Shown one piece after another: positions 1 through 8,488 of a DNA stretch of 47,292 nt. The translations under genes and the position numbers were made by a program. Source of the DNA: Bacteroidales bacterium UBA3810 (lineage in GTDB: Bacteria; Bacteroidota; Bacteroidia; Bacteroidales; Paludibacteraceae); the NCBI GenBank assembly GCA_002368645.1, contig DFEE01000009.1:34409-81700 (forward strand), in the 5' to 3' direction. The notes below the pieces were generated by a model. That model saw nothing but the letters and a program-made list of their open reading frames with translations. It was not told the origin of the DNA and did no database searches. Numbering within the stretch: position 1 is the first letter of the stretch; every line of letters begins with the position of its first letter.

Positions 1-1
1 C

Positions 2-23
2 CGGACAATAACCGCACAATTCA
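2..23. repeat. Edge of an 11-bp-period repeat array
   Basis: Two 11-bp units (cggacaataac, cgcacaattca) stand at the window edge. They match the last two units of the array at 13465-13508, and the similarity continues about 14 nt further to a shared aagcac at position 45-50. This is therefore a second copy of a dispersed element, probably cut by the window boundary. Confidence 0.6.
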
Positions 24-107
24 GCATAGACGGCTTATAGATTAAGCACGGAAGCAGCAAATTTACATTATAATGTGATGTCATGGTGCGATGCTCAAAA
101 TTGGGTG

Positions 108-140
108 CAAAGATACAACAAAAAAATCCGAATGCGCAAA
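108..140 (-). promoter_or_regulatory. Bacteroidetes-type promoter pointing off the left edge
   Basis: On the minus strand TTTG (137-140) is followed 21 nt later by TATCTTTG (108-115). Transcription would start near position 100 and leave the window. The whole stretch is nearly identical to the promoter of the DUF1016 gene at 46078-46109. Confidence 0.6.
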
Positions 141-155
141 AAAAACTCAATTTTA

Positions 156-187
156 TTTGCGTAAATAAGAAAATATTCGTAATTTTG
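156..187 (+). promoter_or_regulatory. Promoter of the efflux operon
   Basis: TTTG (156-159), a 20-nt gap and TAATTTTG (180-187) fit the Bacteroidetes sigma factor consensus. The predicted start near 194 leaves a leader of about 100 nt before the adaptor gene. It is divergent from the promoter at 108-140. Confidence 0.75.
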
Positions 188-245
188 CATCGTTTTTTTG
201 CAAAACAGTCTTGGTAAAGGCGTGGGGTAACCCTATAATATTCCT

Positions 246-261
246 CGCAACAGAAGTTGCG
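246..261 (+). other. Small hairpin in the leader of the efflux operon
   Basis: cgcaac-agaa-gttgcg forms a 6-bp stem with a tetraloop in the untranslated leader, 32 nt before the adaptor start codon. No U-run follows, so it is not a standard terminator. A regulatory role is possible but unproven. Confidence 0.3.
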
Positions 262-293
262 GTAAAGTAGTATCAACAAAAATAGGGTCACTT

Positions 294-1328
294 ATGCAAA
301 AATCTCGGATTTTAACGTATGTTTACAACACAATTATTGTGTTGGTTTTGGCAGCCGGCGTGACGTATGTCGTGCTGCAGTTCACTCATTTCGGGCACAT
401 CGAGTACACCGATAATGCCCGTGTTTGTCAGTACATTGCGCCGCAGAACACGCGCGTGCAAGGTTTTATCAAGGAGATACGTTTTGAGGCGTACCAACAT
501 GTGAACGCCGGCGACACGCTTGTTATCATCGAGGACAGCGAGTTCCGCCTGCGCCTGGCACAAGCGCGTTCGGACCTTGCCCGTGCGCAGCAGCAGAGCA
601 AACAGGCAGGGACCTCTATCCGCACGACCAACACGAACATCAGCGCCATAGAAGCGTCCAAAGCCGAAGCGAAGGCGAACATGGACAACCTTGCCCGCGA
701 GGACAGGCGCTGCGAGCAGTTGCTGCGCACCGGTTCTATCTCGCAGCAGATTGCCGACCAGACGCACACAGCATATCTGGCGGCACAGGCACGCTACGAA
801 CAGATATGCCGCACCATCGAGATGCAGCACAGCGTGGCGGACGAGCAGAGTTATAACCTCTCGGCTTCGGAGGCGGCAATCGAACTGGCGCAGGCGGCAG
901 TGGAGTTGGCGGAACTGAACCTGTCCTATTGCTACATCATCGCTTCGAACAGCGGCGTGGTAGGAAGCCGTGACATTAACATCGGCGAACTGGTCAATCC
1001 CGGGCAGACGCTTGTCTCCATCGTCGATGAGCAGCAGAAATGGGTGGAAGCCAACTACCGCGAGAGCCAGTTGCCAAATATACATGAGGGTTCGGAGGTG
1101 TCCATCCATGTGGACGCCGTGCCGGATGTGCAGTACAAAGGGCGTGTGCAGAGCTTGTCGGACGCTACCGGCAGCGCGTTCTCGCTGGTGCCTATTGATA
1201 ATGCCACGGGTAACTTCGTCAAGGTGGAGCAACGCCTCACCATCCGCATCGCACTGGACGAGAACAGCGCAGAAGATTTATCGCGTCTGAAGGCAGGCTA
1301 CAGCGTGGAATGTGAGGTGAAGTACTAA
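294..1328 (+). CDS. HlyD/EmrA-family membrane fusion (adaptor) protein
   Basis: A 344-residue periplasmic adaptor of an efflux system. A short cytoplasmic start is followed by one membrane anchor (about residues 10-30), a lipoyl/barrel half beginning near TDNARV, a long Ala/Gln/Arg-rich coiled-coil hairpin (about 80-205), and the second barrel half with GVVGSRDINIGELVNPGQ. This is the EmrA/HlyD order. Proteins of this family link an inner-membrane permease to an outer-membrane TolC-type channel. The permease gene follows after 4 nt, so the two are co-transcribed and probably translationally coupled. No TolC gene is in the window. The exported substrate cannot be read from the sequence. Confidence 0.9.
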   Translation: MQKSRILTYVYNTIIVLVLAAGVTYVVLQFTHFGHIEYTDNARVCQYIAPQNTRVQGFIKEIRFEAYQHVNAGDTLVIIEDSEFRLRLAQARSDLARAQQQSKQAGTSIRTTNTNISAIEASKAEAKANMDNLAREDRRCEQLLRTGSISQQIADQTHTAYLAAQARYEQICRTIEMQHSVADEQSYNLSASEAAIELAQAAVELAELNLSYCYIIASNSGVVGSRDINIGELVNPGQTLVSIVDEQQKWVEANYRESQLPNIHEGSEVSIHVDAVPDVQYKGRVQSLSDATGSAFSLVPIDNATGNFVKVEQRLTIRIALDENSAEDLSRLKAGYSVECEVKY

Positions 1329-1332
1329 TACG

Positions 1333-3003
1333 ATGCAACTACCTCCTTCACCTCCTGCGGCGGGAAAAATGCCGTTCCAAATGCCCATGTTCCGGGCGTG
1401 GGTGCCACGGAAGATACAGCCGTGGATTTATATTCTTCAAGTCTTGTGTATCCAGTTCTCGGGCGGGGTGTATCTCGGCGCACTGGAAGCCGTGCGCGGC
1501 ACAACAGCCCTGCAACTCGAGGACCTGCTAATGCTGCTCTATGCCGGTCTGGCAGGCATGGCGGTGTGGTTCCCGATGCTGTTCCGAATGAAGTTCCGTT
1601 TTACGAACCAACAGCTGCTTATCGGCTCGGCTGTCGTCATTGCCGTGTGCAACCTCATCACGATGCGGACGACGAACATGGCAGTCCTGCTGCCTGTCTC
1701 TTTCATTGCCGGCATCGCCAAACTGCAGGGCACATTCGAGAACATGTCGAATATCCAGCTGTGGATGACGCCGGAGCGTGATTTCGGGGTGTTCTTCCCT
1801 ATTCTGCATATTGTGCTGTTGACCGCCATCACCGGCAGTGCATGGCTCGCCGCCGTCATTGCCTTCCATTTCAGTTGGCAGATGATGCACGTGCTGACCA
1901 TCGGCACAATGTGTTTCGTGGTGGCAGTGCAGCTCTTCCTTTGCCAGCCGTGGTGCCCGATGCCGCAACGGATGCCGCTCAAAGGAATCGATATTTCCAC
2001 GGGGCTGCTGATTTCTCTGCTGATGCTGATGATCAGTTATATCCTCGTCTATGGTGACCGACTGATGTGGTTCTTCTCGCCTACGCTCCGATGGGTGCTG
2101 GCGCTCAGCCTGATACTCCTGGCGTTTATCCTATACCGGCTCAAGACGGTGGAGAAACCCTATATCTCGCTGGAGATTTTCAAATACAAGAACATGTTGG
2201 CTATCTTGCTTGTGACCGCTATCGCCGAGCTGCTTCTGGGCGCCGAGCACACGTTAGAGGAAATCTATTGGACCGAGGTGCGCGGCTTGGAGGAACATAC
2301 CAAGGGTGCGCTCTGTCTGTGGTCACTGCCGGGCGTGTATGTCGGCGTGCTGATTACCCTTTATTGGCTGGGGAACAAGAAATGGAAAGTGTGGAAACTC
2401 TTCGCTATCGGTTTTGGCAGTATCCTGATCTATTCGCTGTGGATGTATTTCTATCTGGATGTGAATGTGCCGATTGAGCAATACCGTCTCGGCTTGGCGT
2501 TCCGCGGCTGCGCGTATGCTATTCTTGCCGCGTCGCTGATGTGGTCTCTGCACGAGAGCGTGCATGACTTGGAGCATTTCTTCATGGCGCTATTCATCTT
2601 CAACGTCATCCACATGTACCTTGCCGGCGCATCGGGTTATGGGCTATACACCACGCTCTTCAAGCATTTCATGGCGGACAATATGTCCCGCTACGGCGCG
2701 TTCCTGACGCTGACAAGCGTTAATAGCAAATTCGGTCTGTACTCTGTCAGCGAAGCGGTCTCTGTTCTGTCAGGCGAAGCCGGTCTTGCTTCCGTCATGA
2801 GCGTGACCTTGAAGCAGATTTACGGTCAGATTATATGGGTGTCTCTGTTTATGACCTCGGCGTTCCTGTTGCTCGACATCCCGCGTGTCCGTACCGGCAT
2901 AGAGAAAGTGCCGTACTGGCCGGTGTATGGCATCAAGTTCCTCACTAAAAAAACATCACTGACAGAAAACAGAGGTAAAAATGCAAAAAAAGTGCAATTT
3001 TAG
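1333..3003 (+). CDS. MFS transporter, EmrB/DHA2-like efflux permease
   Basis: A 556-residue inner-membrane protein with about 12-14 hydrophobic segments, for example around residues 34-56, 62-85, 95-112 and 150-175. Its size and its pairing with a HlyD-type adaptor fit the 14-helix drug:H+ antiporter (DHA2) class, although the typical DHA2 antiporter motif is not obvious to me. It would provide the energised step of the tripartite pump started by the preceding gene. The tail is Lys/Asn-rich and cytoplasmic. The AraC gene starts 68 nt downstream from its own promoter, so it may control this operon; that is inference from position only. Confidence 0.8.
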   Translation: MQLPPSPPAAGKMPFQMPMFRAWVPRKIQPWIYILQVLCIQFSGGVYLGALEAVRGTTALQLEDLLMLLYAGLAGMAVWFPMLFRMKFRFTNQQLLIGSAVVIAVCNLITMRTTNMAVLLPVSFIAGIAKLQGTFENMSNIQLWMTPERDFGVFFPILHIVLLTAITGSAWLAAVIAFHFSWQMMHVLTIGTMCFVVAVQLFLCQPWCPMPQRMPLKGIDISTGLLISLLMLMISYILVYGDRLMWFFSPTLRWVLALSLILLAFILYRLKTVEKPYISLEIFKYKNMLAILLVTAIAELLLGAEHTLEEIYWTEVRGLEEHTKGALCLWSLPGVYVGVLITLYWLGNKKWKVWKLFAIGFGSILIYSLWMYFYLDVNVPIEQYRLGLAFRGCAYAILAASLMWSLHESVHDLEHFFMALFIFNVIHMYLAGASGYGLYTTLFKHFMADNMSRYGAFLTLTSVNSKFGLYSVSEAVSVLSGEAGLASVMSVTLKQIYGQIIWVSLFMTSAFLLLDIPRVRTGIEKVPYWPVYGIKFLTKKTSLTENRGKNAKKVQF

Positions 3004-3021
3004 TAAAAAAAAACAATTATA

Positions 3022-3053
3022 TTTGCATAATTGGTAAATAAAACATATCTTTG
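3022..3053 (+). promoter_or_regulatory. Promoter of the AraC gene; rules out a TTG start
   Basis: TTTG (3022-3025), a 20-nt gap and TATCTTTG (3046-3053). The in-frame TTG at 3051 that could be read as a start codon is the last part of the -7 element, so translation must begin downstream, at ATG 3072. Confidence 0.75.
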
Positions 3054-3071
3054 CAAAAATTACTAAAAATC

Positions 3072-3935
3072 ATGAAAAATATGACCGGAACAGACTTTTG
3101 GTCTCCCCTTATGGAGATTGTACGCAAGAACGAATTAGTATGGGTAGAAAATCTTGAGGCGCCACAAGGCCATATGGAGCCCATCAGTAATGACTACATG
3201 ATGATAATACTTTGTAAAAAAGGGCATTGTCATTTACGGTATGATGAGACACAAACGGAATTTAACGTGGGTGATATGGCAATCGTTATGCCGCACCACT
3301 CCATTCAAATTCACGAACATAGCAAAGACTACACCTTTGAGGTTCTCATAGTCAGTCCTTTGCTACTATCAGAATTGCAGCAATTAGGAGGAACGAAATA
3401 CCTTGTATATCACCAACAACCCAATGTGCATTTAACCCAAGAGCAAAAAGAACACCTCAGTTACGCTGTACGGTTATTGGACATCATCTCTCGGTCAAAC
3501 CATAGAACGCTGGAGAAACGCATTGAAGCAATGGTGCAAGTATTAAATGTGCTCTTTGAGATGATAGACGCCTATCAACCGCAAGAAGTAGATGACTCTC
3601 AACATCACACAAGGCAAGAAGCTATCTTCAATAGTTTCTACAACATGCTGACTATGAATTACCGCGAGCATAAAGAAGTGGCTTGGTATGCTGCACAATT
3701 GTATATAACGCCTAAGCATTTCGCTAAAGTAGTGTCGGATGTCACCTCCATTGCACCCAGTACATGGATAATGAACTATGTTATAATGCAGATTAAGATT
3801 ATGCTCCGCACCCACAAAGAGATGTCAATCGCAGAAATATGCTTCGCTTTGGGCTTCAGAGAGCAGCCCGCCTTTACGCGATATTTCAAGCAGGCCACCG
3901 GCAAAACGCCATCCGAGTATCGGGCAATGTATTGA
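3072..3935 (+). CDS. AraC-family transcriptional regulator
   Basis: A 287-residue regulator. The N-terminal half has a cupin-like sensor with hydrophobic strands and a GDMAIVMPHHSIQIHEH segment. The C-terminal about 100 residues form the AraC double helix-turn-helix: the first helix pair contains WYAAQLYITPKHFAKVV, the second contains MSIAEICFALGF, and it ends with FTRYFKQATGKTPSEYR. I start it at ATG 3072 because the upstream TTG lies in the promoter. It has its own promoter behind the efflux genes and ends in a strong terminator. A likely job is ligand-dependent control of the adjacent pump, but the target is inferred from position. Confidence 0.9.
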   Translation: MKNMTGTDFWSPLMEIVRKNELVWVENLEAPQGHMEPISNDYMMIILCKKGHCHLRYDETQTEFNVGDMAIVMPHHSIQIHEHSKDYTFEVLIVSPLLLSELQQLGGTKYLVYHQQPNVHLTQEQKEHLSYAVRLLDIISRSNHRTLEKRIEAMVQVLNVLFEMIDAYQPQEVDDSQHHTRQEAIFNSFYNMLTMNYREHKEVAWYAAQLYITPKHFAKVVSDVTSIAPSTWIMNYVIMQIKIMLRTHKEMSIAEICFALGFREQPAFTRYFKQATGKTPSEYRAMY

Positions 3936-3965
3936 TTAGAGCCTAATATAATACTGAATGAACAA

Positions 3966-3995
3966 GAGGTCGCTTCATAGGCGACCTCCTTTTTT
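3966..3995 (+). terminator. Rho-independent terminator of the AraC gene
   Basis: gaggtcgc (3966-3973) pairs with gcgacctc (3981-3988) around a 7-nt loop and is followed by a U-run. It lies between the converging AraC and YqaE-like genes. Confidence 0.85.
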
Positions 3996-4018
3996 AGTTA
4001 TCAATACATGATGAAAGA

Positions 4019-4174
4019 TTAAATCTTTTTGGTGCAATATAAGAACGCAACCACTACTCCGGGCAACCAACCTAAACATGTAGCAAGCAAGGTAATGAGC
4101 ACCGGAACCAGACCACGATCAAGAACTGCCAATGGCGGCAGAAAAATAGCTAATAAAATCTTTAGTAAACTCAT
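4019..4174 (-). CDS. YqaE/Pmp3-family small membrane protein
   Basis: A 51-residue protein starting MSLLKILLAIFLPPLAVL and ending in FLYCTKKI. Two hydrophobic helices (about 4-18 and 24-46) surround a short loop with DRG. The PPLAVL stretch and the LGWLPGVVVAFLYC helix are hallmarks of the YqaE/Pmp3 (UPF0057) family, linked elsewhere to membrane potential and salt or cold stress. The gene is short enough to be missed by length filters. It lies 48 nt behind the beta-CASP gene on the same strand, with no obvious promoter of its own, so it may be the last gene of the V-ATPase operon. Confidence 0.88.
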   Translation of the reverse strand: MSLLKILLAIFLPPLAVLDRGLVPVLITLLATCLGWLPGVVVAFLYCTKKI

Positions 4175-4222
4175 AATAATAAAATTAGATTGATTAATTT
4201 GTAATTCGTAATTTTTATAGCC

Positions 4223-5629
4223 CTAGAGGTCAACACTATCACCTTTACGGGGGATCGAAATATTCATGAACCCGGCCTCATAGAGGTGGTTTTTGTAGGC
4301 GACTTGCGCCTCGGCCTCTCCGTGGACAACGAATGTCCGTCGTACTTTAGTAACATCCAATGATTGGGTCAAATAAGTAAGCATCTCTTTGTAGTCACCA
4401 TGACCGGAGAAACCTTCAATCTTAGTTACCTGCGCTTTAATCTTACGGTCATAACCAAAGATAGACACCCATTTGCGAGAGGGATCTTGTATACGAGCGC
4501 CTAATGATTCCGGTGTGCAATACCCGACAATCAAAATCGTGCAAGCAGGATCCGCAATATGATTGGCAATATGGTGCTTTACCCTACCCGCTTCAGCCAT
4601 TCCTGAGGCAGAGATAATAATCCCCGGATTGGGGTCATCGTTGAGTTTCTTCGACTCATTGACATCCGTTATGTACCGGAGAGTATTAAATCCAAACGGG
4701 TCTTTGTCAAAGCGAAGCGTGTCCCTGACATCTTCGTTCAGTTCATCGGCATAAGCGCGGAAGATCTGGGTCGCATTGACCGCCAGGGGCGAATCCACAT
4801 AAACGGGAAAACGGGGCAGTCGCCCGTCGTTATACATCTTATTGAGGACATAAACAATTTCCTGAGTACGGCCGACGGAGAAAGAAGGTATAATCAGTTT
4901 GCCTTTGCGGTAAACGCATGTGTCATCCACGACGCCTAACAACGCTTCTTCCGAGGCAAGAACGTCTTCGTGGAGCCTATTGCCATAGGTTGATTCGCAG
5001 ATAAGGTAATCGCATTGAGGAAATGGCACAGGGGGACAAAGGATATGAGAAGATAGGCGTCCGAGGTCACCCGTAAAGGCTATCTTCTTCCATTCATTAT
5101 GCTCATAAATCTCTAACGATATAACCGCAGAGCCAAGCATATGACCGGAGTTGGTAAAAGTAACAAAGGCATCATCAAAGAGTCTGAATCGCCTATTATA
5201 TGGTACCGTTATAAAATGCTGCATCACCCGCTCGACATGATTCAAATCAAAGAGGGGCTGAATCTTAGGACCGTGTTTGCGGTCCATCTTTTTATTGTAC
5301 CATCTAACATCCTGTTGCTGGATGAAAGCTGTGTCTTGAAGCATCAAAGAGCAGAGGTCACGGGCAGCAGGTGTGCAGTAAATATCCCCTCTAAAATGCT
5401 CTTTGTAGATATAAGGTAAAAGCCCGCTGTGGTCAATGTGGGCATGGCTCAATAAGACGCAATCAATATCTTCGGGTTTAAAGCCTAAATCCCTATTGGC
5501 TGCGTCTGTCTCAAGGCCTTTGCCTTGATACATGCCACAATCAAGCAAGATTCGGTGCCCCGCATCAGTGGTCACCAGGTGTTTTGACCCGGTAACCTCC
5601 TGAGCGGCACCCAAAAATTGGATCGTCAT
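4223..5629 (-). CDS. MBL-fold beta-CASP RNA-type metallo-hydrolase
   Basis: A 468-residue cytoplasmic enzyme with all motifs of the beta-CASP nuclease family: LLDCGMYQG, the zinc motif SHAHIDHSG (HxHxDH), the later His in SGHMLGS and Asp in FTGDLGR, then the beta-CASP cap starting at CESTYGNR, the motif-B region SASGMAEAGRVKHH, and a C-terminal RMMBL part with FSGHGDY and VVHGEAEAQ. Relatives are CPSF73/YSH1-like and bacterial RNA endo/exonucleases; the RNA target here is unknown. The start codon is only 2 nt after the stop of the V-ATPase K gene, so it is expressed with the ATPase. Confidence 0.9.
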   Translation of the reverse strand: MTIQFLGAAQEVTGSKHLVTTDAGHRILLDCGMYQGKGLETDAANRDLGFKPEDIDCVLLSHAHIDHSGLLPYIYKEHFRGDIYCTPAARDLCSLMLQDTAFIQQQDVRWYNKKMDRKHGPKIQPLFDLNHVERVMQHFITVPYNRRFRLFDDAFVTFTNSGHMLGSAVISLEIYEHNEWKKIAFTGDLGRLSSHILCPPVPFPQCDYLICESTYGNRLHEDVLASEEALLGVVDDTCVYRKGKLIIPSFSVGRTQEIVYVLNKMYNDGRLPRFPVYVDSPLAVNATQIFRAYADELNEDVRDTLRFDKDPFGFNTLRYITDVNESKKLNDDPNPGIIISASGMAEAGRVKHHIANHIADPACTILIVGYCTPESLGARIQDPSRKWVSIFGYDRKIKAQVTKIEGFSGHGDYKEMLTYLTQSLDVTKVRRTFVVHGEAEAQVAYKNHLYEAGFMNISIPRKGDSVDL

Positions 5630-5631
5630 AC

Positions 5632-6066
5632 TTAGATCATCAAGGAACCTACGAGAGCAAGAATAGCGTAGAACTCCGGAAGAGCTGCATAAATCATTGT
5701 GTTGGCTTGAACATCATGGCCTGCACCGATACTGCTAATACCATTAGCACATACCAGACCTTGACGGATAGCTGACAGAAGGTAAACAAGGCCTGTTCCT
5801 AATCCGATACCGAAGAGGAGCAAACCACCCTCACCCGTCTCCGGAACAAGTTTACCCGACAGCATCAAGAACGCTACAAAACCGTACAGACCTTGCGTTG
5901 CCGGCAGGGCTGAAAGAATCATGTAGCTACTCGATTTTTCCTTGTTCTTCTTCAAAGCACCTTCCGCTGCGTTCGCGGCAATCGTGGTACCGTAAGCCGA
6001 ACCAACACCTGACAGACCGAGCATCAGACCCAGACCCAGGTAACCTAACATTGTTTCTACTAACAT
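5632..6066 (-). CDS. ntpK: V-type ATPase subunit K (membrane rotor ring)
   Basis: A 144-residue proteolipid of two fused helical hairpins, i.e. four membrane helices, as in V-type rings and not the two-helix F-type c subunit. The ion carboxylate is Glu131 in ALPEFYAIL of helix 4. Leu54, Thr57, Gln58 (in LPATQGLYG), Gln102 (in RQGLV) and Glu131 match the Na+ ligands of Enterococcus hirae NtpK (Leu61, Thr64, Gln65, Gln110, Glu139) with almost the same spacing. The ring therefore probably carries Na+; this follows from known NtpK structure, not from a test here. The gene lies between subunit I and the beta-CASP gene. Confidence 0.93.
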   Translation of the reverse strand: MLVETMLGYLGLGLMLGLSGVGSAYGTTIAANAAEGALKKNKEKSSSYMILSALPATQGLYGFVAFLMLSGKLVPETGEGGLLLFGIGLGTGLVYLLSAIRQGLVCANGISSIGAGHDVQANTMIYAALPEFYAILALVGSLMI

Positions 6067-6098
6067 AGTAATTGGATTTTATAAATTATTAATAATAG

Positions 6099-7853
6099 TT
6101 ATTTCTTAAACGGTTTATAGAGTTTACCAAGTCCCTCATATCCCGAGTTCTTGAAATACTCTACAAAAGTGAGACGCAACGGGTGTACAAAGGCGCCTAA
6201 GCACGCCATCAAGAGATTGAGCACATGTCCGAAAACGACAATGACTACAAACCCTATCCAGCTCCCTATTCCGGGCGCGTCACCCAGCACCATCAGACCT
6301 AAATCATTGAACGCAGCACCGAGCATAGCACCTGCTAAACCCAAGGCATATAAACGGATATAACTCAGCACATCGCCTAATATACCTGTCGCCATTTGAT
6401 ACGTGTCCCATAAACCTCCACCGATATTGATAAGCGGATTACGACCCGGAGTATTGAAGAGATAAATACCCAAACCGCTGATAGCACCTATCACAATCAT
6501 CAATATGCCTGCTGCTCGCGCGCTGATGAGACTCGTCGTCATCAAGATACCTGTAACGATTCCCCCTACAATCAAGATAAGCCAACCCCAGGTAGATGCC
6601 ATCTGCCTAAACCCGAAACGCATGGTATAACTGATAGCTTTGATAGTCATGGCTAAACAGATATGGAATACTCCTATCACAATAGACAATACCATCATTA
6701 CGTCATACCCGAGCACTTTGCCGCTGCCATCACCTATCCAATGACTGAACATCGGCACTTTAGCCCATTCTGGGAACCATGATGCGGTATAAAGATTGAT
6801 ACCAAAGAAGCCACCCATCAGATAACCGACTATGACACATCCGACGCCTAACGCCATAATAATGCCGCCCAAGCCGTCAAACATATCTATCTTCAGTTTA
6901 CCTTTATAAATAAGGTAGCCTACTAACGCTATCGCTATACCATAGCCCATATCACCGATACAAAGGGCAAAGAATAGCAGATAGAACGGCGCCAATATCG
7001 GGGTCGGATCAAACTCCTTGTAAGAAGGCCAACCGTACATACCCGTCAGCGGCTCAAAGAGTTTTGTGAACCAATTGTTATACAGTTTCACAGGCGTCTT
7101 ATCACCCTCCTGAGGTTCTTCTGACTCGTAGTAACATGCCGCTTTTGACAATTGCTGCTCAAGTGCCTCGCAGTTCTCCACCGGACAGAAACCCTCTAAG
7201 AGCTTCACCGCTCCTTCTGCCTCATCATCTGCCGACAAAGTCACTTGACGGACATTGATAGTATTCTCCAAACGCTGCGACTCCTCTTCCAGCGATTCCC
7301 GGTGAGACTGCAGCCAGACCTCTTTTCGCGCTATGGCAGCAGTCAAGAGACCGTTTAGTGCCGATAAATCAGCGTCTAAAGCAACTGCCGACTTGGTCAT
7401 CGGAAAGGCCGTTACCAATTCATTCTCAATAGGTTGAAGCGATATAAAATATATGAGCGAAGATACTTCCGAGACGATAACGCCCCACGAGGGGTCAAAC
7501 TGCTTGGAAGGACAGGTGTAGAAGTATATCTCATGCCCTTCGTTTTTCAGTTTCTCAATGGTTAGGGCATCAAAGTCCCCCCAAGGAGCTACCCTTCTCT
7601 GCTCCTGACGGATAGCTTCAATTCGCGCGCGAATATCGGCCTCTTCTTTAAGCATTTGGTCTGGGCAACCTTGTTTCAGGAGATGGCGTATATCCTCCGC
7701 TTTACTGAGGGCTTCTTCCAATTGGGCATCCGCTAAGGAGCCTTGAGCCTTAGTCGTGACATCAACAACACCCGCCTCTTGCAGTTGTGCAATAAAATGT
7801 TCATATTGCGAACTTTGAATAAGGAAGGTATATTTCTTCATGGGAGTAATCAT
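6099..7853 (-). CDS. ntpI: V-type ATPase subunit I (a-subunit stator)
   Basis: A 584-residue protein with a soluble N-terminal arm (about residues 1-265, partly coiled coil, with EEEADIRARIEAIRQEQ) and a C-terminal membrane domain of about 7-8 helices from LAPFYLLFFALCIGDMGYG onward. This is the stator that provides the two half-channels next to the K ring. The ILGDVLSYIRLYALGLAGAM segment is the usual helix with the essential Arg facing the rotor glutamate. The start ATG overlaps the stop of subunit D by 4 nt (ATGA), implying coupled translation. A 32-nt gap separates it from subunit K. Confidence 0.93.
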   Translation of the reverse strand: MITPMKKYTFLIQSSQYEHFIAQLQEAGVVDVTTKAQGSLADAQLEEALSKAEDIRHLLKQGCPDQMLKEEADIRARIEAIRQEQRRVAPWGDFDALTIEKLKNEGHEIYFYTCPSKQFDPSWGVIVSEVSSLIYFISLQPIENELVTAFPMTKSAVALDADLSALNGLLTAAIARKEVWLQSHRESLEEESQRLENTINVRQVTLSADDEAEGAVKLLEGFCPVENCEALEQQLSKAACYYESEEPQEGDKTPVKLYNNWFTKLFEPLTGMYGWPSYKEFDPTPILAPFYLLFFALCIGDMGYGIAIALVGYLIYKGKLKIDMFDGLGGIIMALGVGCVIVGYLMGGFFGINLYTASWFPEWAKVPMFSHWIGDGSGKVLGYDVMMVLSIVIGVFHICLAMTIKAISYTMRFGFRQMASTWGWLILIVGGIVTGILMTTSLISARAAGILMIVIGAISGLGIYLFNTPGRNPLINIGGGLWDTYQMATGILGDVLSYIRLYALGLAGAMLGAAFNDLGLMVLGDAPGIGSWIGFVVIVVFGHVLNLLMACLGAFVHPLRLTFVEYFKNSGYEGLGKLYKPFKK

Positions 7854-8473
7854 ACGGCAGCCTCCTTTCTCTCTTGTTCCATAGCCTCTTTTTCGCGCTT
7901 GGACTTAACTATCTTCTGAGACGACTTAGAGAGGTTCTCCTCGTCTTCCATAAAGCGTTTAATCTTGCGGATAGCGTCTTGATAGCCGGGGATTTGCACT
8001 TTCTCGAAGAGGTTCACTTTCTGGGTGGTCTTCTTGCGTGCATAGTCCAGTAACTCGACTTTACGTTGCACGAACTCTTGACGAATACCGACATCGGCTA
8101 TCGCCTTCACTTGCTCAAAGCCATCCAAGAACCATTTAGGCGACGAGAACAGGTTAAAGGGCTTAGTCGAATAAACCACCTCCTCTAATACCGGCACACG
8201 CACACCGGCAATCTTCTTCACCGACATACGTACATCGTCCACATGGATAAGTGAAGTGTCAAACTCCCCCCAAAGCGCCATCATCTTGTCATAACCGTGG
8301 ATGCGCGCGTTCACCTCAGCATCGAGTTGCTTTAACTCGTCCTTGGCATGCTTTACCTCTAACCGCAAGGCAGTCTCCTTAGACTGTAGTGTAGGCAGAG
8401 TGCGTTGGCGCATCTTCAGGTCCTTTTCAAGACTCTGCAACGATGTTTTATTAAATTGATAACTTATTGCCAT
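7850..8473 (-). CDS. ntpD: V-type ATPase subunit D (central stalk)
   Basis: A 207-residue, largely helical protein with the N- and C-terminal long helices that form the rotor shaft in the A3B3 head. The N-terminal MAISYQFNKTSLQSLEKDL and the charged C-terminal helix (DEENLSKSSQKIVKSKREKE) fit the family. The middle part is the short globular section. It lies 15 nt after subunit B and overlaps subunit I by 4 nt. No separate F (stalk tip) gene is visible in the operon. Confidence 0.9.
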   Translation of the reverse strand: MAISYQFNKTSLQSLEKDLKMRQRTLPTLQSKETALRLEVKHAKDELKQLDAEVNARIHGYDKMMALWGEFDTSLIHVDDVRMSVKKIAGVRVPVLEEVVYSTKPFNLFSSPKWFLDGFEQVKAIADVGIRQEFVQRKVELLDYARKKTTQKVNLFEKVQIPGYQDAIRKIKRFMEDEENLSKSSQKIVKSKREKEAMEQERKEAAV

Positions 8474-8488
8474 ATTAACTTATAAATA

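Noticed and set aside
1..84. Minus-strand frame open from ATG at 84 to the window edge, behind a promoter
   Set aside because: 28 codons with no family likeness, and much of it is the dispersed 11-bp repeat; it may be coding beyond the edge but cannot be supported here.
312..1232. 306-codon frame antisense to the HlyD adaptor
   Set aside because: Mirror frame of a GC-rich real gene; no recognisable domain and no promoter.
1333..3003. Possible tRNA, rRNA or insertion sequence in the window
   Set aside because: No transposase, inverted-repeat ends with target duplication, tRNA cloverleaf or rRNA sequence was found on either strand.
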